From: Pseudomonadota bacterium
GTDB lineage: Bacteria > Pseudomonadota > Gammaproteobacteria > Burkholderiales > Gallionellaceae
Length of the DNA: 64,000 bases
Assembly (NCBI GenBank): GCA_021848465.1
Contig: JAJZUP010000002.1
Span: 62,001 to 126,000, forward strand
Reading direction: 5' to 3'
The notes beneath the pieces were generated by a model. It was not told the origin of the DNA and made no database searches. It was given only the letters and a program-made list of their open reading frames with translations. This document shows positions 52,109 to 60,031 of this stretch, piece by piece. Made by a program: the position numbers and the translations under genes. The first letter of the stretch is position 1. Each line of letters opens with the position of its first letter.

Positions 52109-53329
52109 CTAGTGCAGCAAGGCGAACAGCAATCCGAGTATCACGAGCGTCATGACGCCCACCAGCACCAGCCCGGTTTTCGAGCCCGCCCCGGATTGAG
52201 GATCGGCCGCAGCGGAAGGAGCAGCGGCGGATTTCGCTTTCGGCCTGGCAGCGGGCGCTGCGGCACGGCTGATTTCATCCATGCTTGGCCGTGCCATTTT
52301 TAAAGTCTTGGACAACTCGGCAACTTCGTCAGTGCTCGCGGTCAGCGCCGCAAGCCGCATGGTGGCGCCGAATGAATCGAACGCCTTGGACAATCCCAGC
52401 GTCGGCTTGGCATCTTCCTCGTCATCCACGCGCGCGGCAAGCGGCGCAGCGTCCGGCAGTGCCGCAGAAGGCTTGGCGGCCGTTTTAACCTCACTTGGCT
52501 GCCGCAAATTGTCACGACAGGCGCGCAAATCATTGGCCAAATCCTTGGCATCCTGATAGCGATCTTCCAGCGACTTCGCCAATGCCTTCGCAACAATGAA
52601 ATTCAGCATCTCCGGAACATCCGGATTCATGGCGCTCGGCGGGAGAGGAACAGTGTTCAATGTCTGGTACATGATGGCGTTGACATTCTCGCCCACAAAC
52701 GGAGTCTTTCCGGCCAGCATTTCGTACAGCATGACGCCAAGCGAGAAAATGTCGGAACGCTGATCGATGGCCTTGCCCATCACCTGTTCCGGCGACATGT
52801 ATTTGGGCGACCCCAGCACCATGCCGGTCTGGGTGTGCACGGCAGCCGATTCCATGCGTGCAATACCAAAGTCGGTAATCTTCACATGACCGTCGCGTAT
52901 TACCATAATGTTCGACGGCTTGATATCGCGATGCACGATGCCGTGCTCATGCGCATAGGCCAGCCCTTGCGCCACCTGGATAACGATGTCGATCACCTGT
53001 GCTACCGGTAATTTCTCCCCGTCGTCCAGAATGTCGCGAACTTCCCGTCCCTGCAGAAATTCCATCGCTATATACGCCACATCGCCACTCTTGCCCACAT
53101 CGTATATGGTCACAATGTTGGGATGGCTGAGACGCCCGGCCGCCTTGGCCTCCTGGTAAAAGCGCGCCTCGTACTCCTCTTTTTCATCCAGGGCGAGCGC
53201 CAAGTTGATCGTCTTGATTGCAACAACACGATCAATCAGGGGATCGGTTGCCTTGTAGACAACCCCCATTGCTCCCTGCCCCAACTCAGAGATGATCTGG
53301 TAACGTCCCAAGTGGCTGATCTTGGACAT
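52109..53329 (-). CDS. Hanks-type Ser/Thr protein kinase, membrane anchored
   Basis: A 406-residue kinase with an N-terminal cytoplasmic catalytic domain: Gly loop LGQGAMGVVYKA, ATP Lys39 in VVAIKT, catalytic loop IVHRDIKPSN (Asp near 134), Mg site DFG near 152, and the APE-like SPKYMSPEQ. A Pro/Ala/Lys-rich linker from about 285 contains Ser and Thr. A C-terminal transmembrane helix (about 384-404, TGLVLVGVMTLVILGLLFAL) ends the chain with almost no periplasmic part. Start ATG at 53329 fits AGGAT upstream. It follows the TssQ-like gene by 8 bases. Related kinases regulate type VI secretion, but no tss genes are visible. Confidence 0.92.
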   Translation of the reverse strand: MSKISHLGRYQIISELGQGAMGVVYKATDPLIDRVVAIKTINLALALDEKEEYEARFYQEAKAAGRLSHPNIVTIYDVGKSGDVAYIAMEFLQGREVRDILDDGEKLPVAQVIDIVIQVAQGLAYAHEHGIVHRDIKPSNIMVIRDGHVKITDFGIARMESAAVHTQTGMVLGSPKYMSPEQVMGKAIDQRSDIFSLGVMLYEMLAGKTPFVGENVNAIMYQTLNTVPLPPSAMNPDVPEMLNFIVAKALAKSLEDRYQDAKDLANDLRACRDNLRQPSEVKTAAKPSAALPDAAPLAARVDDEEDAKPTLGLSKAFDSFGATMRLAALTASTDEVAELSKTLKMARPSMDEISRAAAPAARPKAKSAAAPSAAADPQSGAGSKTGLVLVGVMTLVILGLLFALLH

Positions 53330-53337
53330 GTGCAATC

Positions 53338-53757
53338 CTATTTGGATATCTTGCTCTTGACGCTGCTGAAAATCGGCCCCCAAATCGGGTGCCCCGCCTC
53401 CGCAGAGGAAAGCTTGAATTCGGGATTAAGCAAGAAGGCCCTCCTGAAAGAGTCGCGACACATCCTTTCCCGCTGCTCACGCGACTCGCTCGGCGTAATG
53501 CAGTGACTGAATGCCAGGAATTTGTACGCTATCAGCTTCTCGGATTTAGTGGCAGCGCGATCATCAACCACCGACTGCAGGGTATTGATGGAGGCGGCGT
53601 AATCGCCATCGTAGTAGCTCTTCAATCCCGCGTTTACGGAAAACTCGGTGGGCGTCCGGAACAGGCGTACCTCGCTTGGGTCCGGGCAGGAATGATTGTT
53701 TGCACACCCTCCCAGCAAAACGGCGCTCAGCCCCAGCAACATGAAAATCTTACGCAT
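53338..53757 (-). CDS. TssQ-like lipoprotein
   Basis: A 139-residue lipoprotein. The lipobox is VLLGGC with Cys18. The mature part has a TPR-like helical repeat (GLKSYYDGDYAASINTLQ, then LIAYKFLAFSHCI and CRDSFRRAFLLNPEFKLS) and the end SSAEAGHPIWGPIF. This end motif is what I remember from proteins annotated as TssQ-family T6SS-associated lipoproteins in betaproteobacteria. Here it stands between a nucleotidyl cyclase and a kinase. ATG at 53757 is chosen so that the lipobox is near the N-terminus; ATG at 53781 is possible. Confidence 0.72.
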   Translation of the reverse strand: MRKIFMLLGLSAVLLGGCANNHSCPDPSEVRLFRTPTEFSVNAGLKSYYDGDYAASINTLQSVVDDRAATKSEKLIAYKFLAFSHCITPSESREQRERMCRDSFRRAFLLNPEFKLSSAEAGHPIWGPIFSSVKSKISK

Positions 53758-53786
53758 GTTCAAACTCGCAACTCCAGTCATGGCAT

Positions 53787-55025
53787 TTAATTCGAGAATC
53801 GATAATTGATATTAATTTTCTGTCCGGCCTTGATATTGATTGGACGCTTATACACCGGGAAGTTTGCATTCTTCAGCTCGATCACATGCGCCCCGGCTGC
53901 AACCTCAAGCCTGGTCAGCGGCGGGCTCACATCCACCAGCTTGCCATCCAGGTACACCTCGCCCCACGGCTTCACGGTGAGCATCACCACGCCCATTGCT
54001 TGTTTCTTTTTCGTATCGCCCTTGGCCTTGGCATCGCCTTTGGCTTTAGCATCCTTTTTCGCGTCAGCCTTGTGAGCGTCGCTCTTTGTATCAGCCTTGC
54101 GTGTGTCTTTCTTTGCTTCGGTCTTAGCGGGCTGCTGCTTGACGGCAGGCGCCACTGTGGCCGGCACCGAGGTCGCTTGCGCTGCCATCTGAGTACTAAT
54201 GGTCGGCGCCGATTTCACTGCGGCCAACTGGCTGTCCTGCACTGCAGCCGGTCGATGTGCCAGCTTCACCAGCAGCAAAACCAGCAGCAGAAATACTACC
54301 GGGACCCCAAGGTACACCGCCTTGAGGGCCGGCGTAGCCTGCTGAAACAATGCAAGCCCCTTGGCATAAAGCGCGCCCGACTTGGACATCAACCCGCTCC
54401 AAGCGGACTGCATCGCGGCAGGCTCCTTCGCCATCCCGGATGAAACCTCCCCGGAGGCCATGCGCTGCTCGCTGGTCTGCTCCCCGGGTTTGCCGATGAT
54501 ATACACCTCATGCTCGCGCACATGCTTGTCGGTGCGTGAGCCCACATACTGGAACATCCCCGCATAGGCCTGCGACAAACGTGACGCCGCATCATAGTAC
54601 GAGCGGGAAACCAGTATCTGCCCGTTTTCGGCAAACCCCATCACGCGTTGCGCCACATTGATACCATCGCCGACAATATTCGGCTGGCCATTGATGTCGC
54701 GCACCAGGCGTACCGGCCCCAGATTGATCCCCATGCGCACGAGCAACGGCGGGTCTTTGAGACCTTCCTCGCTATTCAGGCTATCGCGCATGCTCAAGGC
54801 AGCGCGCAATGCATCCTCCACATCGCCGAGAAAACTGATCGCGGCGCCATCTCCGGTATCGAGAATGATCCGGTCATCAATCGGGACATCGCGAATAGCC
54901 TCAGACAGGAACGCATTGAAGCGCTCCTTCAAGGAAATCTGGCCTGAAACGGATTTTTTTGAATATTCAACAATATCCAAAAAGAATACGCTGCATATGA
55001 TGGTCTTGTTGCCCCGCTCTTCCAT
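53787..55025 (-). CDS. Membrane nucleotidyl cyclase with C-terminal PEGA domain
   Basis: A 412-residue protein with an unusual order of domains. Residues 1-175 form a class III adenylyl/guanylyl cyclase domain: metal Asp17 (FFLDIVEYS), Asp59 (LDTGDGAAISF), and the transition-state motif VGDGINVAQRVM. One transmembrane helix lies near 240-258. A low-complexity linker of Lys, Asp and Ala repeats (KADAKKDAKAKGDAKAKGD) covers about 290-340. The final 65 residues are a PEGA domain (PWGEVYLDGKLVDVSPPL). The PEGA domain would be periplasmic. cAMP versus cGMP is not decided. Confidence 0.88.
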   Translation of the reverse strand: MEERGNKTIICSVFFLDIVEYSKKSVSGQISLKERFNAFLSEAIRDVPIDDRIILDTGDGAAISFLGDVEDALRAALSMRDSLNSEEGLKDPPLLVRMGINLGPVRLVRDINGQPNIVGDGINVAQRVMGFAENGQILVSRSYYDAASRLSQAYAGMFQYVGSRTDKHVREHEVYIIGKPGEQTSEQRMASGEVSSGMAKEPAAMQSAWSGLMSKSGALYAKGLALFQQATPALKAVYLGVPVVFLLLVLLLVKLAHRPAAVQDSQLAAVKSAPTISTQMAAQATSVPATVAPAVKQQPAKTEAKKDTRKADTKSDAHKADAKKDAKAKGDAKAKGDTKKKQAMGVVMLTVKPWGEVYLDGKLVDVSPPLTRLEVAAGAHVIELKNANFPVYKRPINIKAGQKININYRFSN

Positions 55026-55096
55026 GCGACATTACCCGATACTTGCAACACTCAAATCGCAATTCTACTCAAGAATCACGCTTAACTTGAAGAATT

Positions 55097-55960
55097 TTAA
55101 TAATTGTTTGGCTTGGCGCCAACCCGCCTCCGGCTGTTTTTCGTTGCCCTGCCCTCAGTTTTACCTTCGCGGGCAGTTTTTTGTGGTGCCGGAATTGGTG
55201 CCGTACCGACCGGCAACCCCGCCCATTCCAGCACCATTTTAACTTCTTCCGAGCCCAACTCGGCCATTTTTCCGCGCTTGATACTCGGCGGAAGATTCAC
55301 GATCCCGAACCGCACCCGGATCAGACGGCTTACCGGCAACCCCAGCGCTTCAAAGGTGCGCCGTACCTCACGGTTACGCCCTTCCTTGATCACAATGCGG
55401 TACCAGTGGTTAAAACCTTCACCCCCCTCGTCGGTCAATTTGGCAAACTTGACCACACCATCTTCCAGCTCGATACCCTGATGCAACATCTGCTTCATTT
55501 GCTCCGGAGCCATCTCCCCCTGCACCCGCACCGCATATTCGCGCTCCACCTCAAACCGCGGATGCATCAAACGGTTTGCCAACTCACCCGAAGTCGTAAA
55601 TATCATCAAGCCGCTGGTGTTGAAATCCAGGCGTCCGATTGCAATCCACTTCTGCCCGGCAATGCGCGGCAGATTGTCGAATACGCTGGGGCGCCCGTCC
55701 GGGTCATCGCGGCTGACGATCTCGCCTTCCTGCTTGTGGTACAACAGCACCCGCGGCGCTTTCTGGGTTTCCCCCATCCGCAAACGGATCGCTCGGCCAT
55801 CCACCTGCACCCGGTCGCCTTCGGCAACACGCATCCCCAGCGTCGCAACCTCGCCATTCACCTTGACGCGGCCGGCCGCAATCCACTCTTCCATTTCGCG
55901 GCGCGAACCGACCCCGGCTTGCGCCAGGACCTTCTGCAACCTTTCGCCAATCTCACTCAT
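55097..55960 (-). CDS. rluB: 23S rRNA pseudouridine synthase RluB
   Basis: Makes pseudouridine 2605 in 23S rRNA. The 287-residue protein has an S4 RNA-binding domain ([20 protein letters not shown]) and the catalytic Asp in [15 protein letters not shown]. The RsuA-family motif [19 protein letters not shown] is conserved. The tail is basic and variable. It overlaps recR by four bases (ATGA). RluB is preferred over RluE or RsuA by length. Confidence 0.92.
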   Translation of the reverse strand: MSEIGERLQKVLAQAGVGSRREMEEWIAAGRVKVNGEVATLGMRVAEGDRVQVDGRAIRLRMGETQKAPRVLLYHKQEGEIVSRDDPDGRPSVFDNLPRIAGQKWIAIGRLDFNTSGLMIFTTSGELANRLMHPRFEVEREYAVRVQGEMAPEQMKQMLHQGIELEDGVVKFAKLTDEGGEGFNHWYRIVIKEGRNREVRRTFEALGLPVSRLIRVRFGIVNLPPSIKRGKMAELGSEEVKMVLEWAGLPVGTAPIPAPQKTAREGKTEGRATKNSRRRVGAKPNNY

Positions 55961-56556
55961 CCCTGTACCTCCCGCCGCTCCAGCACCGCCTGAGCCAGGG
56001 TGCCACTGTCCACATGCTCCAATTCACCACCGACCGGCAGGCCGCGCGCAATACGCGACACCTTAACCCCCTGTGCTCGCAGCAGGGTGGCCAGGTAATG
56101 CGCCGTCGCCTCCCCTTCCACCGTAAAATTGGTGGCGAGGATGACTTCCGAATTCAATTCCCGCGCACGCTGCACTAAACGCTCGAGCGGCAATTCCCGT
56201 GAGCCGAGTCCATCAAGAGGCGACAATCTCCCCATCAAAACAAAGTACATGCCGCGAAAGCATTGCGTCTGCTCCATCATCAGCATGTCGGAAGGCATTT
56301 CCACGACGCATAGCAGGCTGGTATCGCGCCCCTCGGCCAGGCATACCCCGCAGATATCATCTTCGGAAAAATTATTGCATTTGCAGCAATGCCGGATGTT
56401 CTGGACGGCCTGCCCCAGCGCCGCAGACAACTGCAGCGCGCCGGGACGGTCGCGCTGCAGCAGATGGTACGCCATGCGCTGTGCCGATTTCGGCCCCACC
56501 CCGGGCAGGCAGCGCAACGCCTGGATCAATTCCTCAAGGCTGGACGGAGTTTTCAT
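55957..56556 (-). CDS. recR: Recombination mediator RecR
   Basis: Works with RecO to load RecA at gaps. The 199-residue protein has the helix-hairpin-helix [20 protein letters not shown], a C4 zinc finger [16 protein letters not shown], and a Toprim domain ([15 protein letters not shown]). Directly follows ybaB, and is followed by rluB with a four-base overlap. Confidence 0.96.
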   Translation of the reverse strand: MKTPSSLEELIQALRCLPGVGPKSAQRMAYHLLQRDRPGALQLSAALGQAVQNIRHCCKCNNFSEDDICGVCLAEGRDTSLLCVVEMPSDMLMMEQTQCFRGMYFVLMGRLSPLDGLGSRELPLERLVQRARELNSEVILATNFTVEGEATAHYLATLLRAQGVKVSRIARGLPVGGELEHVDSGTLAQAVLERREVQG

Positions 56557-56874
56557 TTAAAACGGCAAACTCAAGCCCGGAGGCAAGTTGGCCGCAAAAC
56601 CGCTCATGCGTTGTTTGGAAATTTCCGCGGCCTGCTTGTTGGCATCCTGCAACGCCGCCACGATCAGGTCTTCCAGCATTTCCCGGTCGTCCATCACGCT
56701 GTCGGCAAGCTGGACGCGACGCACTTCATGCGCACAGGTCATCGTCACCTTCACCGCACCGGAACCGGCCTGCCCCTCAACCTCGGTGAGCGCCAGCTCG
56801 TCCTGGGCCTTCTTCATGTTTGCCTGCATCTGCTGGGCCTGTTTCATCAGCCCGGCCAACCCGCCTTTCATCAT
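56557..56874 (-). CDS. ybaB: Nucleoid-associated protein YbaB/EbfC
   Basis: A 105-residue dimeric DNA-binding protein. Its start [20 protein letters not shown] and core [20 protein letters not shown] are typical. It lies between dnaX and recR, the conserved order. Confidence 0.95.
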   Translation of the reverse strand: MMKGGLAGLMKQAQQMQANMKKAQDELALTEVEGQAGSGAVKVTMTCAHEVRRVQLADSVMDDREMLEDLIVAALQDANKQAAEISKQRMSGFAANLPPGLSLPF

Positions 56875-56895
56875 TTTGCATTTCCTCCAGATTGA

Positions 56896-58506
56896 TTACT
56901 GTAATGGCCGGATCGAGTTCTCCACGATCTGCGCCTGGAATACCGCCTGCGCTTCACGCACAAAATCATCCTGCCGAATCGACTCTTCCGCCTGCTGCTG
57001 GCGCGACTGCCGCTCCTGCTGCTCCAGCACCGCCGGAGTCGACGCATCGCGATCCGCCGCCACCTCAAGCTGCAACCGCACTGGCTTCGCAAAATACTCA
57101 GCCAGCGCAGCCTGCAATTTCTCATGCGCCATCTTGTTGCCGAGCAGATGTTTATGCTGCGGCGCCACGTTCAGCACTGCCACGCCCTCCGCAAAGCTGC
57201 TCAGCACACTGTTTTTCGCCAATTCGCGCGCCATGCCCTGCAAATTGAGCTGCCCCAGCAACACATTCCAGTCCAGGCTGCCGGATTGCGCCGTCCGCAC
57301 CGGTGCCGGAGTCGGCGCTGAAGCCGCTGCGGGAGCCGGTTCAGCCGCCGGTCTGGCTGCTACAGGTTTCGGGGCGGCGACACCGTTGCCTCCCCGCCCT
57401 GCGGGCTGAGCCGCACCGCCTTGCGCCGCAAACGCCAGCATGCGCAACAACGTCATGGTAAAACCGGCGTATTCATCCGGCGCCAGGTCGATTTCCTTGC
57501 GGCCGTGAATCGCAATCTGGTAGTTCAACTGGATTTCCTCCGGGCTGAATTGTGCGGCCAGTTCAAACAGGCGCTGCCGCTCCGGCTCATCGTCCGGGAT
57601 AGCCTGCGGAATCGTCTGCGCCATGGCAACGCGATGCAGCAAAGATGCCAGATCCTGCAACGCGCCCTCGAACGACACGCTACGTATCGCCAAATTGTCG
57701 GCAATGCGGATCAGCGCAGGCCCATCGCCCGCATGCAACGCCTGCAACACATCGAACAGGTAGCCCTGGTCGATCACGCCCAGCATCGTGCGCACCAAGG
57801 GCTCATCCACCTTGCCGGACGAATAGGCGATTGCCTGGTCGGTCAGGCTCAGCGCATCGCGCATGCTGCCTTGCGCAGCGCGCGCAATCAGCGCCAGCGC
57901 GCCATTTTCAAAGGTGATTTGCTCCTCGCCCAGCACGTATTGCAGGCGTTCCACAATCAGCGCGGGAGGCATCTGCTTCAGGTTGAACTGCAGGCAGCGC
58001 GACAGCACCGTCACGGGAATTTTCTGCGGGTCGGTCGTAGCCAGGATGAACTTCACATGCGCGGGCGGCTCTTCCAGCGTCTTCAGCATCGCGTTGAACG
58101 CCGACTTCGACAGCATGTGCACTTCGTCGATGATATAAACCTTGAAGCGGCCGCAGGTCGGCGCATACAGCGCGCTCTCCAACAGCTCGCGCATATTGTC
58201 CACCTGGGTATTCGAGGCCGCATCCAGCTCGATCAGGTCCACGAAACGGCCGCTATCGATCTCGGTGCACGCCGCGCACACGCCGCACGGCGTGGCCGTG
58301 ATGCCGGTTTCGCAATTCAGGGATTTGGCAAAGATGCGCGCAATCGTGGTCTTGCCCACGCCGCGCGTGCCGGTAAACAGGTAAGCATGATGCAAACGGT
58401 TCTGCGCCAGCGCGTTGCCCAGCGCCTGCACCACATGCTCCTGCCCGGACAACTGGGTAAAGTTTCTTGGACGCCACTTACGCGCCAGAACTGAAGTAGC
58501 AGACAT
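56896..58506 (-). CDS. dnaX: DNA polymerase III subunits gamma and tau
   Basis: Clamp-loader ATPase. The 536-residue product has Walker A GTRGVGKTTIARIF, a zinc module with CETG and CGVCAAC, the DEAH-like VYIIDEVHML, and SRC motif TVLSRCLQF. A Pro/Ala-rich linker near 370-400 precedes the tau part that binds DnaB and alpha. I see no clear A-rich slippage site as in E. coli, so the shorter gamma form is unproven. The SRP RNA gene lies just upstream. Confidence 0.95.
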   Translation of the reverse strand: MSATSVLARKWRPRNFTQLSGQEHVVQALGNALAQNRLHHAYLFTGTRGVGKTTIARIFAKSLNCETGITATPCGVCAACTEIDSGRFVDLIELDAASNTQVDNMRELLESALYAPTCGRFKVYIIDEVHMLSKSAFNAMLKTLEEPPAHVKFILATTDPQKIPVTVLSRCLQFNLKQMPPALIVERLQYVLGEEQITFENGALALIARAAQGSMRDALSLTDQAIAYSSGKVDEPLVRTMLGVIDQGYLFDVLQALHAGDGPALIRIADNLAIRSVSFEGALQDLASLLHRVAMAQTIPQAIPDDEPERQRLFELAAQFSPEEIQLNYQIAIHGRKEIDLAPDEYAGFTMTLLRMLAFAAQGGAAQPAGRGGNGVAAPKPVAARPAAEPAPAAASAPTPAPVRTAQSGSLDWNVLLGQLNLQGMARELAKNSVLSSFAEGVAVLNVAPQHKHLLGNKMAHEKLQAALAEYFAKPVRLQLEVAADRDASTPAVLEQQERQSRQQQAEESIRQDDFVREAQAVFQAQIVENSIRPLQ

Positions 58507-58562
58507 ATCGCTCTCGTTCCCTTATCCAGTTGCTTATCGAGTGCGACACCCTCGATGTAAAA

Positions 58563-58661
58563 GGAGGCGAGCCTTACCCCCGGCACTTACAGACATCAGC
58601 TGTGGCTGCTTCCTTCCGGACCTGACCAGGTTCACTGCGCCGTAATGCGGGGAGACCCGCC
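58563..58661 (-). ncRNA. ffs: 4.5S signal recognition particle RNA
   Basis: The minus strand contains the conserved SRP domain IV core AGGTCCGGAAGGAAGCAGC with the GGAA tetraloop and the symmetric loop CAGGTC / AGCAGC. The ends GGCGGG and CTCGCC pair, giving a hairpin of about 99 bases, followed by a short T-tract. It binds Ffh for membrane protein targeting. The exact ends are estimated from pairing. Position directly upstream of dnaX is usual in proteobacteria. Confidence 0.93.
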
Positions 58662-58852
58662 AATTCTTGAATTCTGCGTCCTGCGGGCGCATACCGCCCG
58701 AAAACGAGCGCGCATCATAATCGAAAATTGGGGATAAATCCATGGAAGGATGCAGACCGCCGGGGCGGCTCATGCTAAAACTTTCCGTTCACTCTGAGTG
58801 CCTTGCGGAGCAAGGTATATCGAAGGATGGACTAACCTTTAAATTCAAGGCC

Positions 58853-59424
58853 AAAACCGTCGGGGTGGCCCAACAGAAACCGCGGGGTGCGGCCCCGCAC
58901 GCCGATTACTTTCTTTGTACGGCCAAAGAAAGTAATCAAAGAAATGCCGCCCCGGTTCACCGCCGCTGCGCGGTTCCCTGCGTTGCTCGACTGGTCAGGC
59001 GGCTGCGGAACTCGCGCTACGCGCTCAGACAGTCCTCGCCGAAACCCCCTGGCCAGTCTGCGCTACTCGGCGGCTCACAGGGAAATGAAATTCAAAACCG
59101 CAAACCAAAAACCAGCGAGGCGGGCCAGCCCGCCTCGCCAACCTCAAGGAGAAACTGTGCGCGAAGCGCACACAAAACCGCAGTTGATTTTCCGTCCCCT
59201 GTGCGCCGCCTCGATCAGGCGCGAACGGGCGGTGCAGTTGGGCGAGCACTGTTTGAGCACGTGGCCGCGTAGCGAATCGTGCGAGTTGCGCAGCCCCTCC
59301 CGTTTGTGACTGATCGAGGGAACCCACGCAGTGGGCGGCAAACCGGGGTCGTCTTCTTCTTGGTTCCTTCTTCTTGGCGACGCAAGAAGAAGGAACTGGC
59401 TGTCGGGCCACCCCCGACGGTTTT
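58853..59424. repeat. 572-bp element with terminal inverted repeats, non-coding
   Basis: Ends AAAACCGTCGGGGTGGCCC (58853-58871) and GGGCCACCCCCGACGGTTTT (59405-59424) are inverted repeats with one extra C. Inside are two perfect 14-bp stems with six-base loops, at 58904-58937 (GATTACTTTCTTTG arms) and 59363-59396 (GTTCCTTCTTCTTG arms), and an 11-bp stem at 59115-59138. Open frames in it have no ribosome site or motif. It resembles large intergenic repeats often seen in proteobacteria, perhaps non-autonomous elements. Confidence 0.8.
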
Positions 59425-59466
59425 GCTTTTCAACCATACGGTGCAATGCCCGTTGTTTGTTGCGCC

Positions 59467-60015
59467 TTACGCGGGTTGCTCTTGAGCAAGATGCGTTTCA
59501 ATAGTCTGGCGATCACGCCGCTTCACCAACCGAAGAGCCTCATTCGAAATATCGATTAACAAGACACCAGCAGACCGATATGCCTCATCTGGCGAAGTAA
59601 ACACGCCCACGCGCTGAAAAGGCTGAACAGCTTTATTTTCTTCCGACGTAATCAAATGCACTCGGCCATATTTCTCTCGAAACAGCGTAGCGAGTGATTC
59701 TCCACTTAATGAATCATCTTCAAGTAAACGGCGAGCCGCAACCTTTCGCGGATAAACATGCTCCTCACTCAAGCGAGGACGATCCACTCCACTGTCCGGA
59801 TGAAATATTCTTAAAGCACCTATTGATATTTTTCCGGTCCAAGCATGAGTAGGCTTGGGGATATACCAAATACCAGCCCCAACAATGGTTTCAAGAAGGG
59901 CGCGCTGTCCATCATTGGCATGAACATAAATAGGTCGCATAGCAAGAATAAGGGCAGCGACCACCTCGCACTGTTCGACAAGTTTAGCTTCGCGCTTTTG
60001 ATGACGTTCAGTCAT
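59467..60015 (-). CDS. Orphan hypothetical protein, 182 residues
   Basis: Not recognised. It begins MTERHQKREAKLVEQCEVVA and has a basic N-terminal helix, a central block RPRLSEEHVYPRKVAARRLL, and a charged end. No signal peptide, transmembrane helix or known catalytic motif is seen. Base composition is more AT-rich than the flanking fumarase and dnaX genes, and the gene lies between an inverted-repeat element and the fumarase gene, so it may have been acquired. The EHVYPRKV motif is the best hook for a database search. Confidence 0.65.
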   Translation of the reverse strand: MTERHQKREAKLVEQCEVVAALILAMRPIYVHANDGQRALLETIVGAGIWYIPKPTHAWTGKISIGALRIFHPDSGVDRPRLSEEHVYPRKVAARRLLEDDSLSGESLATLFREKYGRVHLITSEENKAVQPFQRVGVFTSPDEAYRSAGVLLIDISNEALRLVKRRDRQTIETHLAQEQPA

Positions 60016-60031
60016 ATACCGACGAACACGC

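Noticed and set aside
52109-55025. Type VI secretion cluster suggested by the TssQ-like lipoprotein and kinase
   Set aside because: No tssB, tssC, hcp, vgrG or clpV-like genes are in the surrounding sequence.
56896-58506. Programmed frameshift in dnaX producing gamma
   Set aside because: No A-rich slippery heptamer followed by a stem was found at the expected place.
58785-58840. CCGTTCACTCTGAG...TATCGAAGGATGG looks like a degraded common betaproteobacterial repeat
   Set aside because: Only a single, imperfect copy is in the window, so it cannot be established as a repeat.
58866-59446. Several overlapping frames of 70-176 codons inside the inverted-repeat element
   Set aside because: The codons follow hairpin symmetry, there are no ribosome sites, and the products have no motif.
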